Source of the DNA: Erwinia amylovora | Lineage (GTDB): Bacteria > Pseudomonadota > Gammaproteobacteria > Enterobacterales > Enterobacteriaceae | Direction: 5' to 3' | Assembly (NCBI RefSeq): GCF_017161565.1 | Contig: NZ_CP066796.1 | Coordinates: 186,001-250,000, forward strand | Length of the DNA: 64,000 nt | Part shown: piece after piece, positions 53,572 through 63,192 of the stretch | Layout of the letters: every line of letters starts with the position of its first letter | Numbering within the stretch: the stretch's first letter is position 1 | Made by a program: the position numbers and the translations under genes | Notes under the pieces: generated by a model | Seen by the model: only the letters and a program-made list of their open reading frames with translations | Told to the model about the DNA's origin: nothing | Databases searched by the model: none

Positions 53572-53598
53572 TGTATGGGTGATGCGCCATAAATCAAG
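53572..53598 (-). promoter_or_regulatory. Candidate sigma-32 promoter of hslR-hslO
   Basis: On the minus strand CTTGAT (53598-53593) is followed after 12 bases by ACCCATAC (53580-53573). The sigma-32 pattern is CTTGAA-N13/15-CCCCATNT. The start would fall about 20-25 bases before hslR. hslRO are heat-shock genes in E. coli and rpoH itself lies at the left edge of this window. Confidence 0.5.
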
Positions 53599-53696
53599 AC
53601 AGCCGGCGGCGGATAACTCACGCGCCAGCCAGTCAGGTGGTTTCGGACAGGTGAGCGGAGGCCATCTGCATTAAAAATAGCACAGATGTGGCTTAT

Positions 53697-55835
53697 TCAG
53701 AACCGGGGGCTGGCGGGCTTGATATCGCCTAAGGTGTGGTTAAAACACTTTTCATAGTACTGGTGGATTTTCATCAGGCGTAGGCGATTGCGATGGATGC
53801 GATGCAGCGCCAGCCAGCTATTGATGGCCAGGCTCAGGCAAAGAGCCAGCAGTAACAGACTGCTGCCCAGGTAGCGCCATAGCGTCATCTCGTCTGGCGC
53901 TCCGTGCAGGGCAATATGGCGCGTGCCGTTGGCATCGGTACTGATGCTGGTAATGATACCACTGGCGTTAAACGGCGTTTGCAGCAGCATGTCTGCCAGC
54001 CGCTGTAGTTCAGGCCACTGCTGTGGTGCATTGAGATCAAACAGGGACGCTGGCGGAGACGCGTAATCAACCAGCTGTTGGCCTTCATCGTTGATAATCA
54101 GGAATCCGCCCGGAGGGGGGCTGTTGAGCGCCTCTGCTGCCCGGCGCGTTTCGCGATAGAAGAAGGATGACGTCGCCGTATTGACCAGATTTTCCAGCGC
54201 TTCTGAACTGACCGGGCGCAGCAAGACGTTCATGCCATGCAGCTCACCAGAATTGGCGCTGCGTACCAGCGTTTGCCAGTCTTTCGCGTTACTGAGGTTC
54301 ACCAGCGCATTCTTAAGCCGCATGCAATCCTGTTCCTGGCTGCACAGCTGCTGGGTTTTCAGCACGATATCTGAGAAATCATCGAGCAGGATCATGCCCG
54401 ATTTCTGGATCGCCGTTGCCAGGTGCGGGTTCAGTTTCGGATCGGTACTGGTTTGGGGGTGCAGCTGCAGTCTGGTGGTGTCCAGCAGTGCGCTGGCCTT
54501 ATCAATAACATCCGATTGCGGTAATGGCAGCGGCTCGGCTTCATTCCAGTACATGGCTGAGCAGTCGAACGGCATAAAGGCATAACTCCGGTTGCTTTGG
54601 TAATTGCTGGGAATAGAACACATCCCGGTGCCGTGGACTGTCAGTCTGTCGCCGACGTGCAGCGTGGTTTTGGATAATTCGCTAATCTGCGTAACTTCCA
54701 GACTGTCGGCACCTTTTATCCAGGCCATGCTCAATTTGAGCGGCATACAGAGCGGAACCAGTGTCATCAGCAGCACCAGCACCAGCAGCGAGGCGGCGGC
54801 CAGCACCACATTTTTGCGCCAGCGCTGAACGGGGAAATTACGCGCCTCGTCATGCAGTGACAGGAAACGCCCATGACGCACGACCTGGTGATTAAGATAG
54901 ATATCGATTTCGGTCGTTTGTCCAAGATCCCGGGCGATGTAATTCTGCCAGTGCGGGGGGTAGTTCAAGTCGATGGCACCCAGGGAAATATTACTGGCCT
55001 GGCCTTGATTTGATTCACCAAATAATCCCCAGCGCTTTGGCGCACCGCGCAAACAGTGGATTTCACGCAAATGTTTCTCTGTCGGGCGGCGATGAAGCAG
55101 CCAGCTGCCGACTACGATGGTGGTGATAGCTGGCAGTGTTAGCCACGGCATCATAACCAATGGAGCAATCAGGCTGATAAACAGCACCAACAGCCCGACT
55201 GCGATGACTAACGCTTCGCGGATCCCGGCCGGGCGGCTCAGTGCATACTCTTCAATACTCTCTTTGCGCACGCTGAGCAGCTCAACGTTTTCCCCTTCTT
55301 CCTTACGGATAGAGGCATTTTGCCCCGGGGCGCGGACCAGCGATGGCATAGCCGGCGACTCCAGAGGATATTGAGTCAGCGAGTGCCCGTTTAGCGAAAT
55401 GACCAGCGGAATGGTTTGCGTTCTGATCAGCTCAACGTAGTTTTCTTCCGCGATGTGCTGCTCCCAAAGCGGCGGAAGATGAACTTCTACCGTATCAAGA
55501 TAATAGCGCCATTTATAAGGTTCATCCGTGGTTAGCCCATAGCGGGTAATCGCCCGGGTGACAGGATAGACATTCTTGCTTTGAGCGGTCAGTACCAGTG
55601 GGGCAGGGGGACTGCTGGCACCGCTGAGTGGCGTGGCGTGGCTGTGGATCGCCTGTTGTTTGACGTAGTATTCAACCGCCGAACGCTCTTCTGCGCTCAG
55701 TTTACGGTGGGGGGGGCTGACAAATGGTAGTGGTTTCGCCAACGGCGGACGGTGCCGCATAGCGTACCAAAAGAAACAACCTGCCGTTACCAGACAGGCC
55801 AGCATTACAGCCAATATGATAACTATTGTGCTCAT
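53697..55835 (-). CDS. igaA: Rcs phosphorelay restrainer IgaA (YrfF)
   Basis: 712 residues (E. coli 711). An N-terminal membrane segment (about 3-22), a second pair near 210-250, another near 340-365 and one near 655-675. A large periplasmic part lies before the last, with cysteines in GTGMCSIPSN, FDCSAMYW and QLCSEQDCMRLKN. Conserved blocks: WRYYLDTVEVHLPPLWEQ, LHDEARNFPVQRW, LVNLSNAKDWQTLV. IgaA holds down RcsD/RcsC signalling and is essential when Rcs is intact. In Erwinia relatives Rcs controls capsule and virulence. Confidence 0.95.
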   Translation of the reverse strand: MSTIVIILAVMLACLVTAGCFFWYAMRHRPPLAKPLPFVSPPHRKLSAEERSAVEYYVKQQAIHSHATPLSGASSPPAPLVLTAQSKNVYPVTRAITRYGLTTDEPYKWRYYLDTVEVHLPPLWEQHIAEENYVELIRTQTIPLVISLNGHSLTQYPLESPAMPSLVRAPGQNASIRKEEGENVELLSVRKESIEEYALSRPAGIREALVIAVGLLVLFISLIAPLVMMPWLTLPAITTIVVGSWLLHRRPTEKHLREIHCLRGAPKRWGLFGESNQGQASNISLGAIDLNYPPHWQNYIARDLGQTTEIDIYLNHQVVRHGRFLSLHDEARNFPVQRWRKNVVLAAASLLVLVLLMTLVPLCMPLKLSMAWIKGADSLEVTQISELSKTTLHVGDRLTVHGTGMCSIPSNYQSNRSYAFMPFDCSAMYWNEAEPLPLPQSDVIDKASALLDTTRLQLHPQTSTDPKLNPHLATAIQKSGMILLDDFSDIVLKTQQLCSQEQDCMRLKNALVNLSNAKDWQTLVRSANSGELHGMNVLLRPVSSEALENLVNTATSSFFYRETRRAAEALNSPPPGGFLIINDEGQQLVDYASPPASLFDLNAPQQWPELQRLADMLLQTPFNASGIITSISTDANGTRHIALHGAPDEMTLWRYLGSSLLLLALCLSLAINSWLALHRIHRNRLRLMKIHQYYEKCFNHTLGDIKPASPRF

Positions 55836-56269
55836 GCTTCCCTCATTTCTGCCATGATGCTCCTTTCATAGTTCCCGCCTGAGACTATGGTCATATTTTA
55901 GCCTGACGCGGCTAGCTTCAATAGCATTGGCAATCAACCGCGTGTTGAAAATAGCACGAAGAATCATATAATTAGGATAGATCAATATCATGGCCGGAGT
56001 AAATGTTACCAAGCATTTAGCTGACAAAGTATCGGTGTATTCCTATTTATAAATCCACATGTTGACATTTTACAAAACATTTTCCTCCTGTTTTCGATGA
56101 TTTGTTCTGAATGACTAAAATGATTCATGCGATGGTTGGATTTGAGCGCAGGCTACAGCACAATGGACAGCATGCTGTGTCCGCAGCTCTGCGTGACGCG
56201 ACCTGACACGGTCATCCCTGATGTTGTCAGGGAATGACGTTAACTTTTCGGCTTTCCGCTGGGGCCATT
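55836..56269. other. Intergenic region igaA-nudE (divergent)
   Basis: 434 bases between divergent starts; the middle is AT-rich (55960-56150). TTGACA at 56062-56067 lacks a good -10. Two inverted structures stand near nudE: GGACAGCATGCTGTGTCC (56165-56182, imperfect) and the hairpin at 56211-56238. No gene is seen. Confidence 0.6.
56211..56238 (+). repeat. Hairpin ahead of nudE
   Basis: GTCATCCCTGA and TCAGGGAATGAC flank TGTTG, pairing along the arms with one bulge. It lies about 30 bases before the nudE start and would fold in its leader RNA. No T-run. Confidence 0.5.
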
Positions 56270-56836
56270 ATGACCAGACAATTAAAGAAACCTGACATTC
56301 TCAATGTTGAGACCGTGGCGCGATCAAAACTGTTTACCATTGAGGCGGTCGACCTGACGTTCAGCAACGGGGCGCATCGCGTGTATGAGCGTATGCGCTC
56401 TTCGGGTCGTGAGGCGGTGATGATTGTTCCAATTGTAGACGACCACCTAATCCTGATCCAGGAGTATGCCGTCGGGCTGGAAAACTATGAGCTGGGCTTT
56501 CCAAAAGGTCTGATCGATCCCGGTGAAACACCTTTTGCCGCAGCAAATCGCGAATTGAAAGAAGAGGTGGGTTTCGGTGCGCATCAGTTACAGACGCTGG
56601 GCAAACTCACCATGGCGCCGTCTTATTTCTCCAGCCAGATGAATATTGTGGTAGCGGAAGATCTTTACCCGGAGCAGCTGGAAGGGGATGAGCCGGAGCC
56701 ACTGCCGCAACGGCGCTGGCCGCTAAACAATCTGCTGGCGCTGCTGGAAGAACCTGATTTTCGCGAAGCGCGCAGCGTCAGCGCGCTGTTTCTGGTGCGC
56801 GAATGGCTGGTCAGACAGGGGCGTCTCACCTACTGA
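56270..56836 (+). CDS. nudE: ADP compounds hydrolase NudE (Nudix)
   Basis: 188 residues (E. coli 186) from the ATG at 56270 (MTRQLKKPDILNVETVARS); an in-frame ATG at 56234 would add 12 unmatched residues. The Nudix box GLIDPGETPFAAANRELKEE followed by VGFG is complete. It splits ADP-ribose, NADH and Ap3A-type compounds. Divergent from igaA and convergent with mrcA. Confidence 0.95.
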   Translation: MTRQLKKPDILNVETVARSKLFTIEAVDLTFSNGAHRVYERMRSSGREAVMIVPIVDDHLILIQEYAVGLENYELGFPKGLIDPGETPFAAANRELKEEVGFGAHQLQTLGKLTMAPSYFSSQMNIVVAEDLYPEQLEGDEPEPLPQRRWPLNNLLALLEEPDFREARSVSALFLVREWLVRQGRLTY

Positions 56837-56951
56837 ATGATTTGCTCAGGCAGATTATGACCGCCATTTCCTGGCGTTCCCTGTTGGCGGTTGCAGGCTT
56901 AGCCCGACGGCCCTTACGCGTTTGTCTGAACGCAGGGCCGTTAACGGGTGA

Positions 56952-59498
56952 CTAGAACAGCTCGTGGCTCTCGCCGTTATCCAGCAGCGTGGTACCAACG
57001 TCATGCACGGAATACTCGGTTGGCTGGGTGCCGTTGATAAAGTATTCATCACGCGTGTTGCCGCCGCCGTTGGCCAGCTTTCCGGTGCCGCGGTCGATTT
57101 TGACCGTCACCACGCCTTCTGGAGGCGTAAGCGGCTGAAGCGGGACGCCATCCAGCGCTGCCTTCATATAATCATCCCAGGCGGGCTGAGCACTTTTAGC
57201 ACCGCCTTCGTAGCCAGAGATCTGATCTTTAATGGCACCAGATGCCGTGGTACGTCCCAGGTCACGGCGATGGTCGTCGAAGCCGATCCACACGGATGTC
57301 GTCACTCCTGGCCCGTAACCGGAGAACCAGGCATCTTTCGAGCTGTTCGTGGTGCCGGTTTTGCCACCAATATCGTTGCGCTTCAGGTCACGCCCGGCAC
57401 GCCAGCCGGTTCCCATCCAGCCTGGTTCACCGAAAATATTGGTGTTCAATGCGCTTTTGATCAGGAAAGCCAGCGGCGTGTTGATAACGTGTGGCGCATA
57501 CTGTTGCGCACCATTCTGCTGCGCCGGTACCTGTGCCAACTGGGGCTGTGGAGTCGCCGCGTTATTGCCTTCCTGAGACACCGCCACGTTTTCAATGCTG
57601 TCTTCACTCAGGGCGACGGCTTTTTGCGTTTCTCCGTAAACAACCGGCAAATTGCACTCCGGGCAGGCTACTTTCGGCCGGGTCTCGAACAGCTTATTTC
57701 CCATCTCATCTTCGATACGGGCAATAAACCACGGATCGACTAAGAAGCCGCCGTTCGCCATTACCGAGTAGCCGCGCACCATCTGTAATGGCGTGAAGGA
57801 AGCCGAACCCAGCGCCAGTGATTCGGTATGCACAATATTCTGTGCCGGGAAGCCGAAGCGTTGCAGATATTCGGCGGCATAGTCGACGCCCATCGCACGC
57901 ATAGCGCGCACCATGACCACGTTTTTCGACTCACCCAGCCCCTGGCGCAGGCGGATGGGGCCAGAATAGGTATTTGGAGAGTTTTTCGGCCGCCAGTCAG
58001 CACCGGCCCCGGCATCCCAACGGGAAATCGGCACATCGTTGAGGATCGAGGCAAGCGTCAGGCCACGGTCCATGGCGGCGGTATACAGAAACGGTTTGAT
58101 ATTCGAACCGACCTGACGCAGCGACTGCGTAGCACGGTTAAATTTGCTCAGGTTGAAGTCGAAGCCGCCGACCAGGGCGCGCACCGCACCGTTATGTGGG
58201 TCGAGCGAAACCAGCGAGGAATTGACGTCAGGCACCTGTGCCAGCTGCCAGTCGTTATCGATTTTACGTAGCCAGATCTGCTGGCCGGGCTGTACTACCT
58301 GGCTGACAGAACGCGGTGTGGCACCTTGCAGGGTGTCCGACTTGTACGGGCGCGCCCAGCGCACGCTGGCAAGATTTAACGTCACGTTGCTGCCATCGCG
58401 CATTGTCGCATCGGCTTCATCGTTGTTGCTGGTAGTGACCGCGGCCGGGATCAGCGGGCCGTAAACCGGCAGCGTTTTCAGCTTCTTCACAATTTCCGCT
58501 TCATCCCAGGCTCGCTCGCCGGGTTTCCACAGCTGGCCAGCCGGCCCGCGATAGCCGTGACGCATATCATAGCTAATCACATTGGCCTGCACTGCGCTCT
58601 GTGCCGCCAGCTGCAGTTTGCGCGTCACGGTGGTGTAAACCTTGTAGCCATCGGTATAGGCGTTTTCACCGTAACGCTTAATCATCTCCTGGCGCACCAT
58701 CTCGGTCAGCCAGGGCGCTGAGAAGGCGATTTCAGGCACGTGATAGTTGGCGACCAACGGTGTAATACGAGCTTCGTTGTACTGCGCCTGGGTAATGTAT
58801 TGCTGGTCGAGCATACGTGCCAGCACCGTATTCCGGCGCGCGACGGCACGGTCGTGTGAATACAATGGGTTAAACGTCGATGGCGCTTTTGGCAACCCGG
58901 CGATCATGGCGATTTCGCTAAGCGACAGCTGGTCAACATTTTTGCCGAAGTAAACCTGGGCTGCGGCCCCCACGCCGTAAGCGCGATAGCCGAGGTAGAT
59001 CTTGTTCAGATACAGTTCAAGAATATCATCCTTGCTCATCGTTTGCTCAATACGGATGGCAAGAAAAACTTCTTTGATCTTACGCATCAGTGTGCGTTCA
59101 GGACTCAGGAAAAAGTTACGTGCCAGCTGTTGAGTAATGGTACTGGCACCTTGCGAGGCGTGTCCGGAGGTCAGCGCAATACTGGCAGCACGGAAAATGC
59201 CAATCGGGTCGACGCCGTGGTGTTCGTAGAAACGGCTGTCTTCGGTGGCGATAAAGGCTTTCACCATCTGCGGCGGGATTTCTTGCAGAGTCAGCGGAAT
59301 ACGGCGCTTTTCACCGTACTGCGCGATAAGCTCGTTATCGGCGCTGTAGACCTGCATCGGCGTTTGCAAACGCACATCTTTCAGCGTAGCGACATCAGGT
59401 AGCTGCGGCTCTATGTATTTGTACAGACCATAAATCGAGGCGGCTCCCAGCAAGATGCAACACACTGCAAGGATCAATAAAAACTTTACGAACTTCAC
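56952..59498 (-). CDS. mrcA: Penicillin-binding protein 1A (MrcA), class A PBP
   Basis: 848 residues (E. coli 850). An N-terminal membrane anchor (about 5-28), a GT51 glycosyltransferase domain with catalytic Glu86 in ATEDSRFYEHHG, an OB insert, and a transpeptidase domain with the SxxK serine in RQVGSNIKPFLYT (about residue 470) and KTGTTNSSKDAWF. It polymerises and cross-links peptidoglycan in the periplasm. Divergent from hofM, as in E. coli. Confidence 0.97.
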   Translation of the reverse strand: MKFVKFLLILAVCCILLGAASIYGLYKYIEPQLPDVATLKDVRLQTPMQVYSADNELIAQYGEKRRIPLTLQEIPPQMVKAFIATEDSRFYEHHGVDPIGIFRAASIALTSGHASQGASTITQQLARNFFLSPERTLMRKIKEVFLAIRIEQTMSKDDILELYLNKIYLGYRAYGVGAAAQVYFGKNVDQLSLSEIAMIAGLPKAPSTFNPLYSHDRAVARRNTVLARMLDQQYITQAQYNEARITPLVANYHVPEIAFSAPWLTEMVRQEMIKRYGENAYTDGYKVYTTVTRKLQLAAQSAVQANVISYDMRHGYRGPAGQLWKPGERAWDEAEIVKKLKTLPVYGPLIPAAVTTSNNDEADATMRDGSNVTLNLASVRWARPYKSDTLQGATPRSVSQVVQPGQQIWLRKIDNDWQLAQVPDVNSSLVSLDPHNGAVRALVGGFDFNLSKFNRATQSLRQVGSNIKPFLYTAAMDRGLTLASILNDVPISRWDAGAGADWRPKNSPNTYSGPIRLRQGLGESKNVVMVRAMRAMGVDYAAEYLQRFGFPAQNIVHTESLALGSASFTPLQMVRGYSVMANGGFLVDPWFIARIEDEMGNKLFETRPKVACPECNLPVVYGETQKAVALSEDSIENVAVSQEGNNAATPQPQLAQVPAQQNGAQQYAPHVINTPLAFLIKSALNTNIFGEPGWMGTGWRAGRDLKRNDIGGKTGTTNSSKDAWFSGYGPGVTTSVWIGFDDHRRDLGRTTASGAIKDQISGYEGGAKSAQPAWDDYMKAALDGVPLQPLTPPEGVVTVKIDRGTGKLANGGGNTRDEYFINGTQPTEYSVHDVGTTLLDNGESHELF

Positions 59499-59613
59499 CT
59501 GAAATTTCCCATTTAAAGTCGATTGAGCAGTTTATAAACAATCGCGCGGTAGTATAAAGGCAAGCCAGTACCTTGAATACGTTCTTTTAACTGACGATAA
59601 GGAGATCGCGTCA

Positions 59614-60441
59614 ATGGCTTTTGAGACATGGCAAGTCGGGCTGGATATCCAAAACGGGCAGCTCTGCGCGCTTGGCATCCAGCGCCGTCGCAACGGCTGG
59701 CAGCTGCGTCACTGGTGGCAGCATGCGTTGCCGCAAGATACGTTAAGAAATGGTCTGGTGCAACGTCCGGACGCCTTAGTCCCATTATTACAACGCTGGC
59801 GTAAGCAGTTGCCCTCGCGGATCTCATTACGGGTGGGCTTCCCGCCACAGCTGGTGATGCAGCGCCAGCTGGCCCGGCCGACGGCAGCGCTGCGTGAGCC
59901 GGATCGCAGCCATTACATTATCGCTGCCGCCCGGCGATTTTTTCCCATAGCTCCCGAGGAGCTGGCCTTAGACTACCGCACGGGCAGTGATGCAGACGGT
60001 TCACTGTACCTGACGGCGGCTCGTCAGGAAGCGCTACAAAGCTGGCTGGGCTGTCTGCAGCAGGTCTCTTTAACGCCAGATGTGCTGGAGTTAACCCCGG
60101 CAGCACTGTTCGCACTGGCCCGTTCACTTGGCGTGGATGCATCAGCGGCGCTGGTACACCGGTTGAGCGATCACTGGTTATGGTACGCACCGCAGCAAAA
60201 CGATCGGCCCTGGGGCTGGTGCCCGCATACCGAAGCAGAGGATTTCCACCAGCTGCAGCAGCGCTTTCTGAGCAACAGCAGCACCATCTGGTACAGCTCC
60301 GCGCTGACGGAAGCTCTGCCAGAAGGGGCTTGTGCGCTGTCCCCGCTGGCCGCTTTGCGCTGCTATCAGCCGCCGTTGCCCGCCTGTGATGGGGCTTTTG
60401 CCCTCGCAACCGGCCTGGCGCTGCGACCGGAGGACTGCTGA
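59614..60441 (+). CDS. hofM: HofM, PilM-like protein of the competence/pilus operon
   Basis: 275 residues (E. coli 259). The actin-like PilM-type fold is suggested by the start MAFETWQVGLDIQNGQLCALG and RISLRVGFPPQLVMQRQL. In E. coli hofMNOPQ is needed to use external DNA as food; assembly proteins of this set span the inner membrane and periplasm. ATG at 59614 follows AAGGAGATCGCGTCA. The stop overlaps the hofN start by one base (TGATG). Confidence 0.9.
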   Translation: MAFETWQVGLDIQNGQLCALGIQRRRNGWQLRHWWQHALPQDTLRNGLVQRPDALVPLLQRWRKQLPSRISLRVGFPPQLVMQRQLARPTAALREPDRSHYIIAAARRFFPIAPEELALDYRTGSDADGSLYLTAARQEALQSWLGCLQQVSLTPDVLELTPAALFALARSLGVDASAALVHRLSDHWLWYAPQQNDRPWGWCPHTEAEDFHQLQQRFLSNSSTIWYSSALTEALPEGACALSPLAALRCYQPPLPACDGAFALATGLALRPEDC

Positions 60442-60989
60442 TGGTGTGGGTAAACTTGTTGCCCTGGCGGCGGGCAGAGCTGCAAAAACGCTGGCGCGTC
60501 TGGCGGCTGGTGGTGGTGGGCGTGCTGTTACTGCTGACAGCCGGGCTTTGCCACGGGCAGTGGCAGCGCGCGCTCAACCAGCGGTGCGCCACGACGGTGA
60601 CGCTGTGGAGCGCGGCGCAGAAGGGCGCTGTCAACCTGAAGGCACAGATGCTGGACGCCCGGCAGCACATCACCCGCTTGCAGCGCCAGCTGGATAAACG
60701 GCAGTTTCATCAACGTCAGATGGCCATGTGGCTAAATTTTGCCCGTACGCTGGGGCAATATTTCTCTACGGATGCCTGGCTGTACACATTGCGTAAATCC
60801 CACCTGGATCTGGAGTTGCGGGGGGCAGGTCGCAGTATCAATGCGCTACACCAGCTGCGTGAGGGGCTAAGCGCCAGCCCGCTGTTTAGCGATGTCACGT
60901 TGGGGCAGATTGAGCGCGTCAAATTGGGCGAAATGAAATTCATTATGCTGGCCCGGCTGGCAGTGCCTGGTGTCAAAACCAATGAGTAA
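60441..60989 (+). CDS. hofN: HofN, PilN-like inner-membrane protein
   Basis: 182 residues (E. coli 179). A short cytoplasmic start VNLLPWRRAELQKRW, the PilN motif that binds PilM, then one membrane segment about residues 22-40 and a periplasmic part with a coiled-coil stretch (LDARQHITRLQRQLDKRQFH). It begins one base into the hofM stop and overlaps hofO by eight bases. Confidence 0.88.
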   Translation: MVWVNLLPWRRAELQKRWRVWRLVVVGVLLLLTAGLCHGQWQRALNQRCATTVTLWSAAQKGAVNLKAQMLDARQHITRLQRQLDKRQFHQRQMAMWLNFARTLGQYFSTDAWLYTLRKSHLDLELRGAGRSINALHQLREGLSASPLFSDVTLGQIERVKLGEMKFIMLARLAVPGVKTNE

Positions 60990-61482
60990 TCGTTGGCTGA
61001 CAGCCTGGCTACGGCTGGAACCGGGGTGGTTACGTGTGGCCAGCGTCGCTGGGGCAACCCTGCTGCTGCTGCTGCTGTTGTGGTACAGCTGGCTGCGCCC
61101 GGCACAGCGACAGCAGCAGCAGCTGGAACAGCAGCTGCATCAGCAGATCCTGGACTATCAGCAGCAGCTGCAATTGCTGGCGGCGTTACCGGCACTGGCC
61201 GTTTCTCAACGGCGGCTGGCCTGTTTACAACAACAGCTGTTGCCAGCTGCCGGCATGCGCTTTTCTCTGCCCGTTTTGCTCAATACCAGTGGTGCAGAAT
61301 TGGAGCACTGGCACCCGGCTGCTGAAGGCGGAGAACTGGCTGCCACCCTGCAATGGACTCAGTTTGCCGGGCTACTGAACTATCTCTCTACGCTTCAGCC
61401 TGCACCGGCTTTGCCCGCTTTCAGCCTGACGCGTGAGCAGGCGCAGCTGCGCCTGGTGATGGAGCTGACGGATGAAAGCTAA
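60982..61482 (+). CDS. hofO: HofO, PilO-like inner-membrane protein
   Basis: 166 residues from the ATG at 60982 (a GTG at 60970 would give four more); E. coli HofO has 146. One membrane segment about residues 22-38, then a strongly Gln-rich coiled coil (QRQQQQLEQQLHQQILDYQQ). The end AELEHWHPAAEGGELAATLQ matches E. coli HofO (WHPSAQGGELALK). The stop overlaps hofP by 11 bases. Confidence 0.85.
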   Translation: MSNRWLTAWLRLEPGWLRVASVAGATLLLLLLLWYSWLRPAQRQQQQLEQQLHQQILDYQQQLQLLAALPALAVSQRRLACLQQQLLPAAGMRFSLPVLLNTSGAELEHWHPAAEGGELAATLQWTQFAGLLNYLSTLQPAPALPAFSLTREQAQLRLVMELTDES

Positions 61483-61834
61483 ACTTGCCTGCGCGTTACT
61501 GTCGTTACTGATATTTCACAGCCGGGCGCGTGACCCGTTTTTTCCACCGCAGAGCCGTCTTTGCCAGCCCTTAACCAGCGCTGATGGCGGTTGGCGCCTG
61601 CTGGGCGTGATTGGACGATCGGGCTATTACGACGCCTGGCTCACCGCCACCGGGGGAAAAACGCTACGGCGTAAAACCGGCGACCTGCTGCCCGGTACGC
61701 CGTGGCGGATAACCCGCATTGATGCGTACAGCACCACTCTCACCCCAATTCAGGATTGCCAGCCAGCGCACAGGTTGGTGTTAAAAGGACGACATAATGC
61801 TCAGGATCCTTTGTCTGTGGATGGCGTTAATTAG
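61472..61834 (+). CDS. hofP: HofP, PilP-like protein
   Basis: 120 residues (E. coli about 134). A short N-terminal hydrophobic part (KLACALLSLLIFHSRA) that can be a signal, then RDPFFPP, the PilP-type start, and LLGVIGRSGYYDAWL. It probably links the inner-membrane parts to the secretin HofQ. It shares 38 bases with hofQ in another frame. Confidence 0.85.
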   Translation: MKAKLACALLSLLIFHSRARDPFFPPQSRLCQPLTSADGGWRLLGVIGRSGYYDAWLTATGGKTLRRKTGDLLPGTPWRITRIDAYSTTLTPIQDCQPAHRLVLKGRHNAQDPLSVDGVN

Positions 61835-63041
61835 CCCATTGGCAGCCGCACAGCCACCGTTAACTCTTGCTTTTGACAACGCGCCAGTGGCTCAGGTGTT
61901 ACAGGCGCTGGCAGACTATCAGCAGCTTAATCTGGTGGTAGCGCCCGGCGTAGAAGGTCATCTCTCGCTGCGGCTGAAAGATGTTCCCTGGCGGCAGGCT
62001 CTGCAGCTGGTGATTAAGACAGGCAAGCTAAGTATGGAGCAACAGGGTAATGTGCTGATGGTATTTCCCGCTAGCTGGCAGCAGGAGGAGCAGCGGAAAG
62101 CTGCAGTTCAGCGTGAAGAACAGGAGAAAATGTTGCCACTTTTCGACCGGATACTGACCCTGGTCCATGCGGACGCGGCGTCGGTCAATACCAGCTTGCA
62201 GAGTGAACGAGCAAGATTAATGTCGGCACGTGGCAGTATTACCCTCGACAGCCGTACCAACAGTCTTTTGCTGCGCGATACCGAGAAAGCCCTGGCGCAG
62301 ACCGAGCACTGGGTGCGCCAGCTGGATGTGCCGTTGGAGCAAATTGAGCTGGCGGCACAGATTGTCACCATGAGTGAAGAAAGCCTGCGTGAGCTTGGCG
62401 TGACCTGGGGTATGAGTGGTGAAGCACAGGTGGCTGATGCGCTGCGTACCAGCCAGCTGCGGGTGGATCTCGCCAGCGGCCGCCCGGCGGGCGTAGCCGG
62501 CTTGACCCTGGCTAAACTGGACGGACGCCTGCTGGAACTTGAATTGAGCGCCCTTGAAAGTGAACATCAGGCCGATATTATCGCCAGCCCGCGTCTTTTT
62601 ACCTCACATCAGCAGACTGCCAGTATCAAGCAAGGCACTGAAATTCCTTATGAAGTATCGACTGGAAACAGCGGTTCCACCACTATGGAGTTCAAAGAGG
62701 CGATGCTGGCAATGGAAGTGACTCCGCTAGTGCAGTCTAACGGACGGATTTTACTGAAGCTGCACATTTCTCAAAATGTGCCGGGACGTAACATGCGTAG
62801 CGGAGAAAATGAGGTACTGACCATCGATAAGCAGGAAATTGATACTCAGGTGATGCTCAAAGACGGTCAAACGCTGGCGCTGGGTGGGATATTTCAGCAG
62901 CAGAGCGCAACAGGTAGCACCAGAGTTCCCTGGCTGGGCGATATTCCGTTGCTGGGTTCGCTGTTTCGCCACGACGTTCGCCAGCAAAAAAGACGTGAGC
63001 TGGTGATCTTCATCACCCCCAGACTGGTTCGTGATGATTGA
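61797..63041 (+). CDS. hofQ: HofQ, outer-membrane secretin
   Basis: 414 residues (E. coli 412). Signal peptide MLRILCLWMALISPLAAAQ, STN-type domain (LTLAFDNAPVAQVLQALADY), a NolW-like domain and the C-terminal secretin domain (VPWLGDIPLLGSLFRHDVRQ then RRELVIFITPRLV). It forms the outer-membrane channel of a PilQ/ComE type. The next in-frame ATG at 61821 would leave too short a signal, so the 38-base overlap with hofP is real. Confidence 0.93.
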   Translation: MLRILCLWMALISPLAAAQPPLTLAFDNAPVAQVLQALADYQQLNLVVAPGVEGHLSLRLKDVPWRQALQLVIKTGKLSMEQQGNVLMVFPASWQQEEQRKAAVQREEQEKMLPLFDRILTLVHADAASVNTSLQSERARLMSARGSITLDSRTNSLLLRDTEKALAQTEHWVRQLDVPLEQIELAAQIVTMSEESLRELGVTWGMSGEAQVADALRTSQLRVDLASGRPAGVAGLTLAKLDGRLLELELSALESEHQADIIASPRLFTSHQQTASIKQGTEIPYEVSTGNSGSTTMEFKEAMLAMEVTPLVQSNGRILLKLHISQNVPGRNMRSGENEVLTIDKQEIDTQVMLKDGQTLALGGIFQQQSATGSTRVPWLGDIPLLGSLFRHDVRQQKRRELVIFITPRLVRDD

Positions 63042-63102
63042 CACTTTTTTGTGGCAAATGATAGTTGGCGCATGTTTTTTCCCAAATTGGTCACGGTTGG
63101 GT

Positions 63103-63131
63103 TTGACGCAAGGACGGAATTAGCTTACAAG
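63103..63131 (+). promoter_or_regulatory. Candidate aroK promoter
   Basis: TTGACG at 63103-63108 and TACAAG at 63126-63131 are spaced by 17 bases. It would give a leader of about 295 bases before aroK. Confidence 0.35.
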
Positions 63132-63192
63132 GTTTAGCGATTTTGAATAACGGGCCAGGTGCCCACAGCAGCAAATGCTATTTAACCGTTTT

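Noticed and set aside
53622..53696. Remnant of yrfG between hslR and igaA
   Set aside because: The 75 bases between the frames show no HAD-family motif and contain stops; deletion is more likely than decay in place.
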